A DNA stretch of 64,000 nt from Paraburkholderia sp. Tr-20389 (GTDB lineage Bacteria > Pseudomonadota > Gammaproteobacteria > Burkholderiales > Burkholderiaceae). This document shows positions 54,495 to 63,835 of the stretch, in pieces; the first letter of the stretch is position 1, and every line of letters starts with the position of its first letter. Under the pieces are notes generated by a model. That model ran no database searches. It was not told the DNA's origin and saw nothing but the letters and a program-made list of their open reading frames with translations. The position numbers and the translations under genes were made by a program. The DNA is taken from the NCBI RefSeq assembly GCF_017104565.1, contig NZ_JAAGPD010000028.1:1-64000 (forward strand), read 5' to 3'.

Positions 54495-55655
54495 GTGACG
54501 CACACCATTGACGCATACCAGGACATTCGTGAAGCCGTCCGCGACCTTTGCTCGAATTTTCCGCCCGAGTATTTCCGGAAGACCGACGAAGAGCGAGCCT
54601 ATCCGGAGACGTTCGTCCAGGCACTGACGGACGCTGGCTGGCTGGCCGCGTTGATCCCGCAAGAATACGGCGGATCGGGACTCGGCTTGACTGAGGCGTC
54701 GGTCATCATGGAAGAAATCAATCGCAGCGGCGGCAATTCGGGTGCTTGCCATGGACAGATGTACAACATGGGCACCTTGCTGCGGCACGGTTCGAAGGAA
54801 CAAAAAGACCACTATCTGCCGCAGATCGCCAGCGGCAAGCTTCGACTTCAGTCGATGGGCGTCACCGAGCCGACGACGGGCACCGATACGACGAAGCTGA
54901 AGACAACTGCGGTCCGCAAGGGTGACCGGTACGTCATCAACGGGCAGAAGGTCTGGATCTCGAGGGTTCAACACTCCGATCTGATGATCCTGCTGGCACG
55001 GACCACACACGTCGACAAGGTTGCAAAGAAGTCTGAAGGCATGTCCATCTTTCTGGTCGATCTGCGCGAGGCAGTGGGACATGGGATGACTGTGCGGCCC
55101 ATCCCGAACATGGTCAATCACGAGACCAACGAACTGTTCTTCGACAATCTTGAGATTCCTGCGGACAACCTCATCGGCGAGGAAGGCAAAGGCTTCAAGT
55201 ACATTCTTGACGGCCTCAATGCCGAGCGCACGCTGATCGCCGCCGAATGCATCGGCGATGGGTACTGGTTCCTCGACAAGGTGAGCGCCTACGTCAAGGA
55301 GCGCGTCGTGTTCGGCCGGCCAATCGGACAGAACCAGGGTGTGCAGTTCCCGATCGCCCGCGCATTCATCAACGTCGAAGCCGCGAGCCTCATGCGCTAC
55401 AAGGCATGCGAGCTGTTCGATGCGAAACAGCCGGCCGGCGCGCAAGCCAATATGGCGAAGTTGCTCGCCGCAGATGCTTCCTGGGAAGCCGCCAACGCGT
55501 GCCTTCAGTTCCACGGCGGGTTCGGCTTCGCCAACGAGTACGACGTGGAACGCAAGTTCCGCGAAACCCGTCTTTACCAGGTCGCGCCGATCTCGACCAA
55601 CCTGATTCTCTCGTATGTGGCCGAGCATCTGCTGGGGCTGCCGCGTTCATTCTAA
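54495..55655 (+). CDS. Acyl-CoA dehydrogenase of the itaconate-type operon
   Basis: 386 residues of the acyl-CoA dehydrogenase fold: IPQEYGGSGLGLTEASVIMEE in pieces, SMGVTEPTTGTDTTKLKT, INGQKVWISRVQHSD, GFKYILDGLNAERTLIAAE and the C-terminal LQFHGGFGFANEYDVERKFRE. Start is GTG with AGGAG about ten bases upstream. An acyl-CoA dehydrogenase occupies the same position in the Pseudomonas itaconate operon, where its role is not settled. Electrons would go to ETF, encoded 10 kb away. Confidence 0.9.
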   Translation: MTHTIDAYQDIREAVRDLCSNFPPEYFRKTDEERAYPETFVQALTDAGWLAALIPQEYGGSGLGLTEASVIMEEINRSGGNSGACHGQMYNMGTLLRHGSKEQKDHYLPQIASGKLRLQSMGVTEPTTGTDTTKLKTTAVRKGDRYVINGQKVWISRVQHSDLMILLARTTHVDKVAKKSEGMSIFLVDLREAVGHGMTVRPIPNMVNHETNELFFDNLEIPADNLIGEEGKGFKYILDGLNAERTLIAAECIGDGYWFLDKVSAYVKERVVFGRPIGQNQGVQFPIARAFINVEAASLMRYKACELFDAKQPAGAQANMAKLLAADASWEAANACLQFHGGFGFANEYDVERKFRETRLYQVAPISTNLILSYVAEHLLGLPRSF

Positions 55656-55665
55656 GGAGGCACTC

Positions 55666-56844
55666 ATGAAACCGCTGGACGGGGTCAAGGTCATCACGCT
55701 TGAACACGCAATCGCAGCGCCGTTCTGTACGCGCCAGCTCGCCGACCTCGGCGCGCGGGTAATCAAGGTTGAGCGTCCGGGAGTGGGTGACTTCGCGCGC
55801 GCATACGACGAAAGGGTGAACGGGCTGGCCTCCCATTTTGTCTGGTGCAATCGTTCAAAGGAGAGCCTCTCTCTCGATGTCAAAGCACCGCAGGCTGAGG
55901 CCATCCTTGACGGCCTGCTCAGGGACGCCGATGTGCTTGTGCAGAATCTGGCCCCCGGTGCCGCAGCCCGATTGGGCCTGTCTTTCGAAGCACTGCACCT
56001 AAAGTATCCAAAGCTGATCGTCTGCAACATTTCCGGATACGGATCGGACGGCCCCTACCGAGACAAAAAGGCGTATGACTTGCTCATCCAGAGCGAATCA
56101 GGTTTCTTGTCGATCACCGGCGGGCCCGACTCGCCCGCGAAGGCGGGTTGCTCGATTGCAGACATTGCCGCAGGCATGTACGCGTACACCAACATTCTCT
56201 CGGCGTTGCTACAACGCGCAAAGACGGGACTTGGGCGCGAGATTGACGTTTCGATGCTCGAAAGCATGGTGGAATGGATGACGTATCCCCTCTACTACGC
56301 CTTCGACGGAGCGTCTCCGCCCCCTCGTGCCGGCGCAGCTCACGCGACTATCTATCCCTATGGCCCCTTCCCGGCGGGCGACGGCAAGACGGTAATGCTC
56401 GGCCTGCAAAACGAACGTGAATGGGCCACGTTCTGTTCGAAGGTACTGCTCGCGCCTGAACTCGCAACTGACTCGCGCTTTAGCTCGAACTCGAAGCGCG
56501 CAGCGGCGCGAGACGAGTTGCGAGACATCATCTGCGCCGCGTTCAGTGAGCTGTCATCAGAGGAAGTGATCCGTCGACTCGACACTGCGCAGATTGCCAA
56601 TGCGCGAATGAATACGATGGAAGACGTGTGGTCGCATGAACAGCTGAAAGCACGAGGACGCTGGACGACCGTCGGAACGCCGACCGGTGATGTCCCGGCG
56701 CTGCTGCCACCGGGCATCGCTCATGTCGAAGAAATGCAACTGGAAGCCGTTCCGTCTCTCGGTCAACACACGGAAGCGCTCCTCCTGGAAATGGGCTATA
56801 TGCCTGAAATGATCCGTGACCTACGCAATGCGGCTGTTATTTGA
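55666..56844 (+). CDS. CaiB/BaiF-type CoA transferase, probably succinyl-CoA:itaconate CoA transferase
   Basis: 392 residues, class III CoA transferase: MKPLDGVKVITLEHAIAAPF, LGARVIKVERPGVGDFAR with the family's conserved aspartate, NRSKESLSLDVKAPQAE, ICNISGYGSDGPYRDKKAYD and MNTMEDVWSHEQLKARGRW. The fold forms interlocked dimers and moves CoA from a donor such as succinyl-CoA to a dicarboxylic acid. AAGGAGG lies before the ATG, which starts 10 bp after the dehydrogenase stop. Context of hydratase plus citramalyl-CoA-lyase-like genes points to itaconate or mesaconate activation. Confidence 0.85.
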   Translation: MKPLDGVKVITLEHAIAAPFCTRQLADLGARVIKVERPGVGDFARAYDERVNGLASHFVWCNRSKESLSLDVKAPQAEAILDGLLRDADVLVQNLAPGAAARLGLSFEALHLKYPKLIVCNISGYGSDGPYRDKKAYDLLIQSESGFLSITGGPDSPAKAGCSIADIAAGMYAYTNILSALLQRAKTGLGREIDVSMLESMVEWMTYPLYYAFDGASPPPRAGAAHATIYPYGPFPAGDGKTVMLGLQNEREWATFCSKVLLAPELATDSRFSSNSKRAAARDELRDIICAAFSELSSEEVIRRLDTAQIANARMNTMEDVWSHEQLKARGRWTTVGTPTGDVPALLPPGIAHVEEMQLEAVPSLGQHTEALLLEMGYMPEMIRDLRNAAVI

Positions 56845-56871
56845 TGACATCATCTCGTCCGGAACCATGAC

Positions 56872-58239
56872 ATGACCAATACCGAAATCCTGGCTGCGTT
56901 CGCGGCCAACCTGAAATACGAACAGATTCCCACCGAAGTCGTACGACGCACCGAAGACCTTTTCCTGGATTGGTTCGGCGCAGCGTTGGCGGGACGCGGC
57001 GCGCGCCCGGTGGAATCGATCCAGAAACTCGCGCTGGATTTTGGCCCGCAGTCGGGCCCCTGCGAAATCCTCATATCGCGTCGGACTACAAGCCCGCTGT
57101 TTGCGGCCATGGTAAACGCCGCCGCGTCGCACCTCGCAGAACAGGATGACCTGCACAACAGTTCGGTGCTGCATCCGGCCACGGTTGTTTTTCCCGCAGC
57201 ATGGGCTGCGGCTCAGGCGCTGGGACGCAGTGGCAAGGAATTCATCGCGGCCTCAGTCGCCGGCTATGAAGTTGGCATCCGGATCGGCGAGTTTCTCGGC
57301 CGATCGCACTACAAGATTTTTCACACGACCGGCACGGTCGGCACATTGGCCGCCGCAGCCGCCGTCGGCAGCCTGCTTCGTCTCGACGAGGTGCAGATGC
57401 TTCATGCCTTCGGTTCGGCGGGCACACAAGCGGCCGGATTGTGGGAATTTCTGCGCGATGCGGCAGATTCCAAGCAGTTGCACACCGCGAAAGCCGCGGC
57501 GAACGGGCTGCTTGCAGCCTACCTTGCAGCGGACGGATTCACCGGCGCGGAGGACATTCTGGAAGGCGTCAAGGGTATGGGCGCCGGTATGTCGGCGCAG
57601 ACGCACCCACAGAAACTTGTCGACCGTCTGGGCGAACGTTGGGCGCTCGTCGAAACGTCGTTCAAGTTCCACGCTTCCTGCCGGCACACTCATCCCGCCG
57701 CGGACGCTCTTCTCGATGTGTTGAGGCGCGAGAAGCTTTCTCCTGGTGACATCGACACGGTCGTCACGCATGTGCACCAGGCCGCGATCGACGTTCTCGG
57801 ACCGGTCACGGATCCGAAGACTATTCACCAGGCAAAGTTCTCGATGGGCACCGTCCTTGCACTGGCCGCCGAATACGGTCACGCAGGCGTTCGCGAGTTC
57901 GACGCACACTACAAGGAAAGCCGTATCGCGCGGTTCCGCGACAAGGTTTCCATGGTGCTCGATCCCGAAGTCGACGCGGCCTACCCTACGCGCTGGATCG
58001 GCAAGATCACCGTGCAGACAAAGGACGGACAGACATTCACTGGCCGGATCGACGACCCGAAAGGCGATCCTGGCAATACGCTGTCGCGCGCCGAGCTCGA
58101 GCATAAAACCACGACGCTGGGTCTCTACGGTAACGCAGCCGCCGAGGATGAAATCCAGCATGCGATTGCGTCAGTATGGTCTCTTGCAGATTACCCCGTC
58201 GTTCCGCGGCTGCTTCCTGAAGTCACACTGGAGTCATAA
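56872..58239 (+). CDS. MmgE/PrpD-family protein
   Basis: 455 residues of the MmgE/PrpD family (2-methylcitrate and cis-aconitate dehydratase/decarboxylase fold): LFLDWFGAALAGRGARPV, AAASHLAEQDDLHNSSVLHPA, KIFHTTGTVGTLAAAAAVGSL, and FKFHASCRHTHPAADAL with the conserved His/Cys region. PA0881 in the P. aeruginosa itaconate operon is of the same family. The fold also includes cis-aconitate decarboxylase, which makes itaconate, so a decarboxylase, isomerase or dehydratase role is open. It starts 28 bp after the CoA transferase. Confidence 0.85.
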   Translation: MTNTEILAAFAANLKYEQIPTEVVRRTEDLFLDWFGAALAGRGARPVESIQKLALDFGPQSGPCEILISRRTTSPLFAAMVNAAASHLAEQDDLHNSSVLHPATVVFPAAWAAAQALGRSGKEFIAASVAGYEVGIRIGEFLGRSHYKIFHTTGTVGTLAAAAAVGSLLRLDEVQMLHAFGSAGTQAAGLWEFLRDAADSKQLHTAKAAANGLLAAYLAADGFTGAEDILEGVKGMGAGMSAQTHPQKLVDRLGERWALVETSFKFHASCRHTHPAADALLDVLRREKLSPGDIDTVVTHVHQAAIDVLGPVTDPKTIHQAKFSMGTVLALAAEYGHAGVREFDAHYKESRIARFRDKVSMVLDPEVDAAYPTRWIGKITVQTKDGQTFTGRIDDPKGDPGNTLSRAELEHKTTTLGLYGNAAAEDEIQHAIASVWSLADYPVVPRLLPEVTLES

Positions 58240-58240
58240 C

Positions 58241-59068
58241 ATGGCTGACCTCGCCCCCCGCTCATATCTTTTCGTTCCGGGCAACCGGCCGGACCGGTTC
58301 GCCAAGGCGGCCGCGTCGGGCGTCGATGTGGTTGTCATCGATCTGGAAGACGCTGTTCCTCCCGAAGAAAAGAAAGTCGCTCGCGCTGCGCTATCAGAGT
58401 GGCTTTCCGCAAATGACACACCGATTACCGTGCGTGTGAACGACGTCAACAGCGAGTGGTTTCGCGACGATATCGGCGTGTGCCGCGCGCCCTCCGTAAA
58501 GGCCGTGATGTTGCCAAAAACAGAACGAATCGACGATATCTTCCTGTGTGAATTCGCCGGCAAGCCGACGGACATCCTGCCGATGATCGAGACGGCCCAA
58601 GGGTTTCGGAACGTCGCCGCAATCGCCCAACATCGCCTGACGACTCGACTCGTATTTGGCAACGTCGACTTCCAGCTGGATCTGGGCATCGACGGCGACG
58701 ATGAGCAACTGTTGTATTTCAGATCGCAAATCGTGCTGGCCTCGCGAATCGGCAACCTTCTGGCGCCGGTTGACGGCGTCAGCATCACCCTCGACGACAC
58801 AGCGCAAATCGAACGCGACACACTGCGCGCCCGGCGGTTGGGATTTGGGGCCAAGCTTTGCATTCATCCCAAACAGGTCGCAGCTGTCAACGCGGCCTTT
58901 GTCCCGACAGCAAAGGACGTGGAATGGGCCACGAAAGTAGTCGCTGCGGCAGCCGCGTCGCATGGTGCGGCTGTCGCTGTCGATGGCCGTATGGTCGATC
59001 GGCCCGTCATCCTGAAGGCTCAGGAAATCCTCGCTGAATCGCAGCGGCGCGTGCCTGTCGCGGCCTGA
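58241..59068 (+). CDS. HpcH/HpaI-type lyase, probably citramalyl-CoA lyase
   Basis: 275 residues, CitE-like TIM barrel: RSYLFVPGNRPDRFAKAAAS, VVIDLEDAVPPEEKKVAR (metal-binding acidic residue), ITVRVNDVNSEWF, AVMLPKTERIDD, MIETAQGFRNVAAIA and GFGAKLCIHPKQVAAVN. It would split citramalyl-CoA into acetyl-CoA and pyruvate, the end of itaconate and mesaconate breakdown. The ATG is one base after the preceding stop codon. Confidence 0.88.
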   Translation: MADLAPRSYLFVPGNRPDRFAKAAASGVDVVVIDLEDAVPPEEKKVARAALSEWLSANDTPITVRVNDVNSEWFRDDIGVCRAPSVKAVMLPKTERIDDIFLCEFAGKPTDILPMIETAQGFRNVAAIAQHRLTTRLVFGNVDFQLDLGIDGDDEQLLYFRSQIVLASRIGNLLAPVDGVSITLDDTAQIERDTLRARRLGFGAKLCIHPKQVAAVNAAFVPTAKDVEWATKVVAAAAASHGAAVAVDGRMVDRPVILKAQEILAESQRRVPVAA

Positions 59069-59088
59069 CATAAGTGGAGCGTTTACTC

Positions 59089-60567
59089 ATGCAGCAATTC
59101 GAGATGTATATTAACGGCGAGTCTGTGTCCGCCTCCTCGGGCGAATGGTTCGATACCGAAAATCCGTTCACAGGCGAAGCATGGGCGAGGATTGCCAAGG
59201 GCACTACCGCCGACGTGAACCGCGCAGTGGAGGCGGCTCATGCAGCGTTCACGACTGGGCCGTGGGCGGAGATGACGCCAAGCCAGCGTGGTCTCCTGCT
59301 GCACCGTGTGGGCGACCTTATCGCACGGGACGCCAAGCGGCTAGCGGAGCTGGAAGTGCAGGACAACGGCAAGCTGATGGCCGAGATGTACGGGCAATGT
59401 CAATATCTCCCGCAGTGGTATTACTACTTTGGCGGTCTTGCGGACAAGATTCAGGGCGCGGTCATCCCGCTCGACAAGAAGGGGTACTTCAATTTCACCC
59501 GCAATGAGCCGCTCGGCGTGGTAGCCGCGATAACGCCGTGGAACTCGCCCCTGCTCCTCGCGACCTGGAAGATTGCTCCCGCTCTGGCTGCGGGCTGCAC
59601 TGTCGTCATCAAGCCGTCGGAATTCACTTCGGCATCCACAATCGAGTTCGCAAAGCTGTTCACCGAAGCCGGCTTTCCGCCTGGCGTCGTCAATGTCGTC
59701 ACCGGGTTCGGCAAGGATGTCGGCTCTCCGCTCGTTGAGCATCCGCTCGTCAAGAAGATCACGTTCACGGGCGCAGACTCGACAGGACGCGCCATTAACG
59801 AGGCCGCCGCGCGCCAGTTCAAACATGTCAGTCTCGAACTGGGTGGCAAGTCGCCGAACATCGTGTTCGAGGACGCGGACCTTGAAGACGCCGTGAACGG
59901 CGCCGTATCGGGCATTTTCGCAGCGACCGGTCAGACGTGCATCGCGGGCTCACGACTGCTATTGCAGGACAGCATCTACGATACCTTCGTCGATCGCCTT
60001 CTGACACTTGCGCGCACAGCGAAAATGGGCGATCCATCGAAAATGGACACACAGGTCGGCCCGGTGACGACGCGCCCGCAATATCAGAAGGTCCTGTCTT
60101 ATATCGAGACCGCGAAGGAGGATGGGGCAACGCTGTTGCTCGGTGGCAAACCCGGTACAGCACCTGAATGCGGTCGCGGCTGGTTCGTCGAACCGACGAT
60201 CTTCGGCGACGTGAAAAACAGCATGCGAATCGCACAGGAAGAAGTATTCGGTCCGGTGCTTTCGATCATTCGGTTCAAGGATGAAGACGAAGCCGTCGCC
60301 ATCGCCAACGATGTGCGGTTTGGCCTGGGTTCCGGCGTATGGACCAAGGACATCGGCCGATCCATCCGGGTAGCGGAAAAAATCCAGGCCGGCATGGTCT
60401 GGGTCAACAGCTATCGCGCCGTAAGCTACATGTCCCCTTTCGGTGGCTACAAGGACTCCGGGCTCGGGCGCGAGAACGGTATCGACGCGATCCGCGAATA
60501 CCTGCAGACCAAGAGCGTGTGGATCAACACGGGCGTGAAGACGGCAAATCCGTTCGTCATGCGATAA
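59089..60567 (+). CDS. Aldehyde dehydrogenase, last gene of the itaconate-type operon
   Basis: 492 residues: VVAAITPWNSPLLLATWKIAP, KPSEFTSASTIEF, FTGADSTGRAINE, SLELGGKSPNIVFEDADL, and the catalytic cysteine in FAATGQTCIAGSRL, ending with SPFGGYKDSGLGREN. It resembles betaine/succinate-semialdehyde dehydrogenase-like enzymes; substrate unknown. No aldehyde dehydrogenase is part of the known Pseudomonas itaconate operon, so this is an addition here. ATG 59089 with GGAG ten bases upstream is preferred to GTG 59074. A strong hairpin terminator follows. Confidence 0.9.
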   Translation: MQQFEMYINGESVSASSGEWFDTENPFTGEAWARIAKGTTADVNRAVEAAHAAFTTGPWAEMTPSQRGLLLHRVGDLIARDAKRLAELEVQDNGKLMAEMYGQCQYLPQWYYYFGGLADKIQGAVIPLDKKGYFNFTRNEPLGVVAAITPWNSPLLLATWKIAPALAAGCTVVIKPSEFTSASTIEFAKLFTEAGFPPGVVNVVTGFGKDVGSPLVEHPLVKKITFTGADSTGRAINEAAARQFKHVSLELGGKSPNIVFEDADLEDAVNGAVSGIFAATGQTCIAGSRLLLQDSIYDTFVDRLLTLARTAKMGDPSKMDTQVGPVTTRPQYQKVLSYIETAKEDGATLLLGGKPGTAPECGRGWFVEPTIFGDVKNSMRIAQEEVFGPVLSIIRFKDEDEAVAIANDVRFGLGSGVWTKDIGRSIRVAEKIQAGMVWVNSYRAVSYMSPFGGYKDSGLGRENGIDAIREYLQTKSVWINTGVKTANPFVMR

Positions 60568-60611
60568 ACGAAAGGCTCAACGGCGAAGCGGCCATTGAGT
60601 ACATCTACACC

Positions 60612-60647
60612 AAAACGCCCCCGCGCTTCACATGAATGGGGCGTTTT
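60612..60647. terminator. Bidirectional hairpin terminator after the itaconate-type operon
   Basis: AAAACGCCCC (60612-60621) pairs perfectly with GGGGCGTTTT (60638-60647). The T run on the plus strand and the A run in front make it work in both directions. It lies 45 bp after the aldehyde dehydrogenase stop. Confidence 0.85.
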
Positions 60648-60717
60648 ACATTCGGACCAATACTGCATCAGATGCCGCGCAATGCGCTGCTTTCATGCTT
60701 CTAACGCGATAGACCAA

Positions 60718-61134
60718 ATGTCCCCCCCTCCTCTTGCGCAAGCGTTCACACTCGACAATCCGTTCCTTGAAAACCTAGGCGTGCGCCTGTCGGTTTGGCG
60801 CGAAGGCTACGCGGAGCTGGATATGCCGATCGATGCAACCAAGCTCAATCGCCAACGCGTTCTTCAAGGTGGAGCAATTGCCACGCTGCTGGACGCAGCC
60901 GCCGGTTACTCGGGACTCTTCACCGAGCCGGGGGAAGCCGCGCGGCATGCCTTCACCCTTTCCCTCACGACGAACTTCCTCGACAAAGGTCTCGGGCAGA
61001 CCGTTACGGCGATCGGCAAGCTGGAGCGAAAGGGTCGATCGATTTTCTTTGCGCGTGCCGAAGCGTGGATTGATGACACGCTTCTCGTTGCCACTGCGCA
61101 AGGGACGTTCAAGTATGTAGGTGCCTCACGCTAA
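60718..61134 (+). CDS. PaaI-type hotdog thioesterase
   Basis: 138 residues; single hotdog domain with NPFLENLGVRLSVWREGYAEL, the active-site segment VLQGGAIATLLDAAAGYSGL, and LTTNFLDKGLGQTVTAIGKL. PaaI-like enzymes hydrolyse acyl-CoA esters and may rescue CoA from dead-end intermediates. The ATG at 60718 is chosen since the upstream frame runs through the terminator. It is separated from the operon by that terminator, so it has its own promoter but a plausible related job. Confidence 0.82.
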   Translation: MSPPPLAQAFTLDNPFLENLGVRLSVWREGYAELDMPIDATKLNRQRVLQGGAIATLLDAAAGYSGLFTEPGEAARHAFTLSLTTNFLDKGLGQTVTAIGKLERKGRSIFFARAEAWIDDTLLVATAQGTFKYVGASR

Positions 61135-61551
61135 GCGCCTCTTCAAGGCGCGGTGCGGCGCGCATGCGACGTGACCATTCCGGGGACCACGACGAATGCG
61201 GCATACGGACAAACAAGGCCTTTACCACAAGGTAGCAAGCAACAGGATTGCGGGGTCGATCCGTGCCTGGTCCGCTGAATCACCGCTGGGCGCATAGAGT
61301 TCACGCTCGATTCCGGCCAGCGGGTTGAACAAGGCGGCACAGCAAGTCTTCAGTTTTTTCCCGAAAGACACAGCCGCGCGACTGTCGATTGCGTTTGAGC
61401 GAGGGGGTGTCACGTGTGACGGACGCATAACATAGTCTCCTAGGAACGGGCCACCGAAACTTCGATCACCCTGTTTGTCTATGTGCGGGCCGCAAGGAAT
61501 TAGTTCTTGAGGCTCTAGTTCGCTTGAGTGTTCGCCTGGCGCCATATCCGG
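61135..61551. other. Intergenic stretch between thioesterase and chemoreceptor genes
   Basis: About 415 bp. A minus-strand open frame of 107 codons (61222-61545) fills much of it but has no ribosome site and no recognisable features, so it is not called as a gene. Confidence 0.4.
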
Positions 61552-63351
61552 TCAGTCTAGTTTGAACTGGCTGACTGAAGTTGCGAGACTGCCGGCCTGT
61601 TCCCGAAGAGCACTTGCAGCGGCCGTCGACTGCTCTACGAGCGCAGCGTTTTGCTGCACCATCTCGTCGAGCTGGCTCACCGCGCGATTCACTTCCTGTA
61701 TGCCACGAGTCTGCTCGTCGGCTGCATGGGTGACCTCCGCGATGATTGTCGTAACCCTCGAGACATTCGCAACGATCTCATTCATCGTTTCGCCTGCTTG
61801 CCGCACCTGCGTCGAACCGGATTGAACACTTGCGACTGTGGACTCGATCAAGTCCTTGATTTCACGCGCCGCGTGGGCGCTGCGCTGCGCGAGACTGCGC
61901 ACTTCGCCGGCCACGACCGCAAAGCCACGTCCATCTTCGCCGGCGCGCGCCGCTTCGACTGCAGCGTTCAGAGCCAGGATATTAGTCTGGAACGCGATGC
62001 CGTCGATAACGCCGATGATGTCCGCGATTTTCACTGAGGCGTTTTCGATCTCGCCCATTGTCGTCACGACTTCCGCGATCGCCTCGCCGCCGCGCGATGC
62101 CACGCGCGACGCAAAAGCGGCGGTCGTGTCGGCCTCACGCGCAGCACTCGCAGATTGTCCCACGGTGGCGGTGATTTCTTCCATCGACGCGGCCGTCTGC
62201 TCGAGACTCGCCGCTGCCGATTCTGTGCGGCCCGAAAGATCTATGTTGCCAGCAGCGATTTCATCTGATGCAACTCGTACGGATTCACTCGCTTCCCGAA
62301 TCTCCAGCATCACGCAACGAAGCATGTCCATGAACGAATTGAACGCACGCGCAATCTGCGCTACTTCGTCACCGCCATCTGCCGGCAAGCGCTGTGTAAG
62401 ATCACCTTCGCCTGCGCTTATTGCCTCCATCGCGTTGCGCACCTTGGCGAGACGTTGAAACGAAGCTGCCGTTACCGCCGCGACCACGCCCGCCGCCAAG
62501 CAGCTAATCACGATAAGCGCAATCACTGATGCGTGCAGTAGCGATCGCATTCCCGACGTGGCATCCCACTTGTCGAGTGCGACCACGATACGCCAGTCGG
62601 TTCCAGGGACCACCTCCGCTCGCACGAGTTTCGTGCTGCCGGCGATCTTTACATCCACTGGGAGTGCTGCATTGAGGGCTTCTGCGATCCGTTCGAGCGT
62701 AAGATCGGGCGTAAGAACCGCAAGTGGCTTCAACGTCAGTTTCTCGTCCGGATGCGCGATGATTTGTCCGCTGCTGTCCACAAGCATGCCGAAACTGCCA
62801 GGTGTCGGACGAATGGCCTTCACATTGGCGATCACGCTGTCCATTGCAACATCACCGGATACGACGGCCTTGACGACCCCGTCACGCACCACTGGGGCTG
62901 CGAACGCCACCACGAGCTTGCCGGTAACAACATCGACATACGGAGGCGTGACTACTCCTCTGCCGGCCGCTGCAGCCTGTTTGTACCACGGTCGGCCAGT
63001 AGGATCGTAATCGGCAGGAACGCCTGCTGCATCCGAAAACCTCGCTGTCTTGTTGGCATAACCGACGTAGACATTAGTGAACCCTCCCGCAGCTGCGACA
63101 TGCTTGAGCGCGGGGACTGGATCGGATTGCAGCACCGCATCTTGCAGAGATCCGATCATCTGTCCGTGTATAGCCGCCCACTCAGCGATGGCATTGGTAT
63201 GACTTTCTTCGACGGCGACCAACGTACGGCTAACTGCATCAAGGTTGTAGCTGTTGGCAACATAGTAATTAAGGCCTGCATTTGCCATCAATGAGGCAAT
63301 TACGATGACGACACAAAGCGCGACGATACGGGCGCGGATTGACGTGAACAT
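61552..63351 (-). CDS. Methyl-accepting chemotaxis protein with dCache ligand-binding domain
   Basis: 599 residues. N-terminal membrane helix ([20 protein letters not shown]), a periplasmic dCache-type sensor with [25 protein letters not shown]-type sequence in conserved blocks, a second helix near residue 280 ([20 protein letters not shown]), HAMP domain, and the cytoplasmic signalling tip [20 protein letters not shown] with [13 protein letters not shown]-like [19 protein letters not shown]. There is no C-terminal NWETF-like pentapeptide for CheR binding. dCache domains sense amino or organic acids; location beside catabolic operons suggests taxis to one of their substrates. Confidence 0.93.
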   Translation of the reverse strand: MFTSIRARIVALCVVIVIASLMANAGLNYYVANSYNLDAVSRTLVAVEESHTNAIAEWAAIHGQMIGSLQDAVLQSDPVPALKHVAAAGGFTNVYVGYANKTARFSDAAGVPADYDPTGRPWYKQAAAAGRGVVTPPYVDVVTGKLVVAFAAPVVRDGVVKAVVSGDVAMDSVIANVKAIRPTPGSFGMLVDSSGQIIAHPDEKLTLKPLAVLTPDLTLERIAEALNAALPVDVKIAGSTKLVRAEVVPGTDWRIVVALDKWDATSGMRSLLHASVIALIVISCLAAGVVAAVTAASFQRLAKVRNAMEAISAGEGDLTQRLPADGGDEVAQIARAFNSFMDMLRCVMLEIREASESVRVASDEIAAGNIDLSGRTESAAASLEQTAASMEEITATVGQSASAAREADTTAAFASRVASRGGEAIAEVVTTMGEIENASVKIADIIGVIDGIAFQTNILALNAAVEAARAGEDGRGFAVVAGEVRSLAQRSAHAAREIKDLIESTVASVQSGSTQVRQAGETMNEIVANVSRVTTIIAEVTHAADEQTRGIQEVNRAVSQLDEMVQQNAALVEQSTAAASALREQAGSLATSVSQFKLD

Positions 63352-63835
63352 GGGTTAAGAGAACAAGGAAAAAAGTGGCTTCTTGAGATCTAACTACGAC
63401 ATTTCTTTAACTGACACCATTTCGTGCGCTCCTGATCCTGTTCAGGACAAACCCTGCGCACCTAGCCTTCCGTCGATCGGCACGATGCTTTCGCACTGCA
63501 GTCTGGCGCCTCCCTGGTCAGGCCGCGCGGCCACCCTCTCCCTCCAAGCTATTCCCGATGACGGTCTGGTCGATCAGTTGAAGAGATGAAGTCGGAAACG
63601 GTGTATCCGTCCGCCGATATCGACAGATCCATTACCAGCGCCGGGGACCCCGTCCAGCATCGAACACGGTCTGTACGAGCGGCGGCGCGCGCTGCACCGT
63701 CGTGCTCCGGGGAAACGACGGTTGCAGTGAGCGCCCCGGATAGTCTGGGGACGCGTACCGGCGCATGCGGGTGCGAACTTCGTCTTGAACGACAGCTCGC
63801 TACGTTGAGCAGCGGACTACACTGTAATGGCGCTG
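63352..63835. other. Intergenic stretch upstream of the chemoreceptor gene
   Basis: About 480 bp. Two short plus-strand frames (63383-63589 and 63586-63846) overlap by four bases but lack ribosome sites and look like random high-GC coding. The chemoreceptor promoter should be here; no clear sigma-28 promoter was found. Confidence 0.35.

Noticed and set aside
61222-61545. 107-codon minus-strand frame between chemoreceptor and thioesterase
   Set aside because: No Shine-Dalgarno, no domain or signal, composition like non-coding high-GC sequence.
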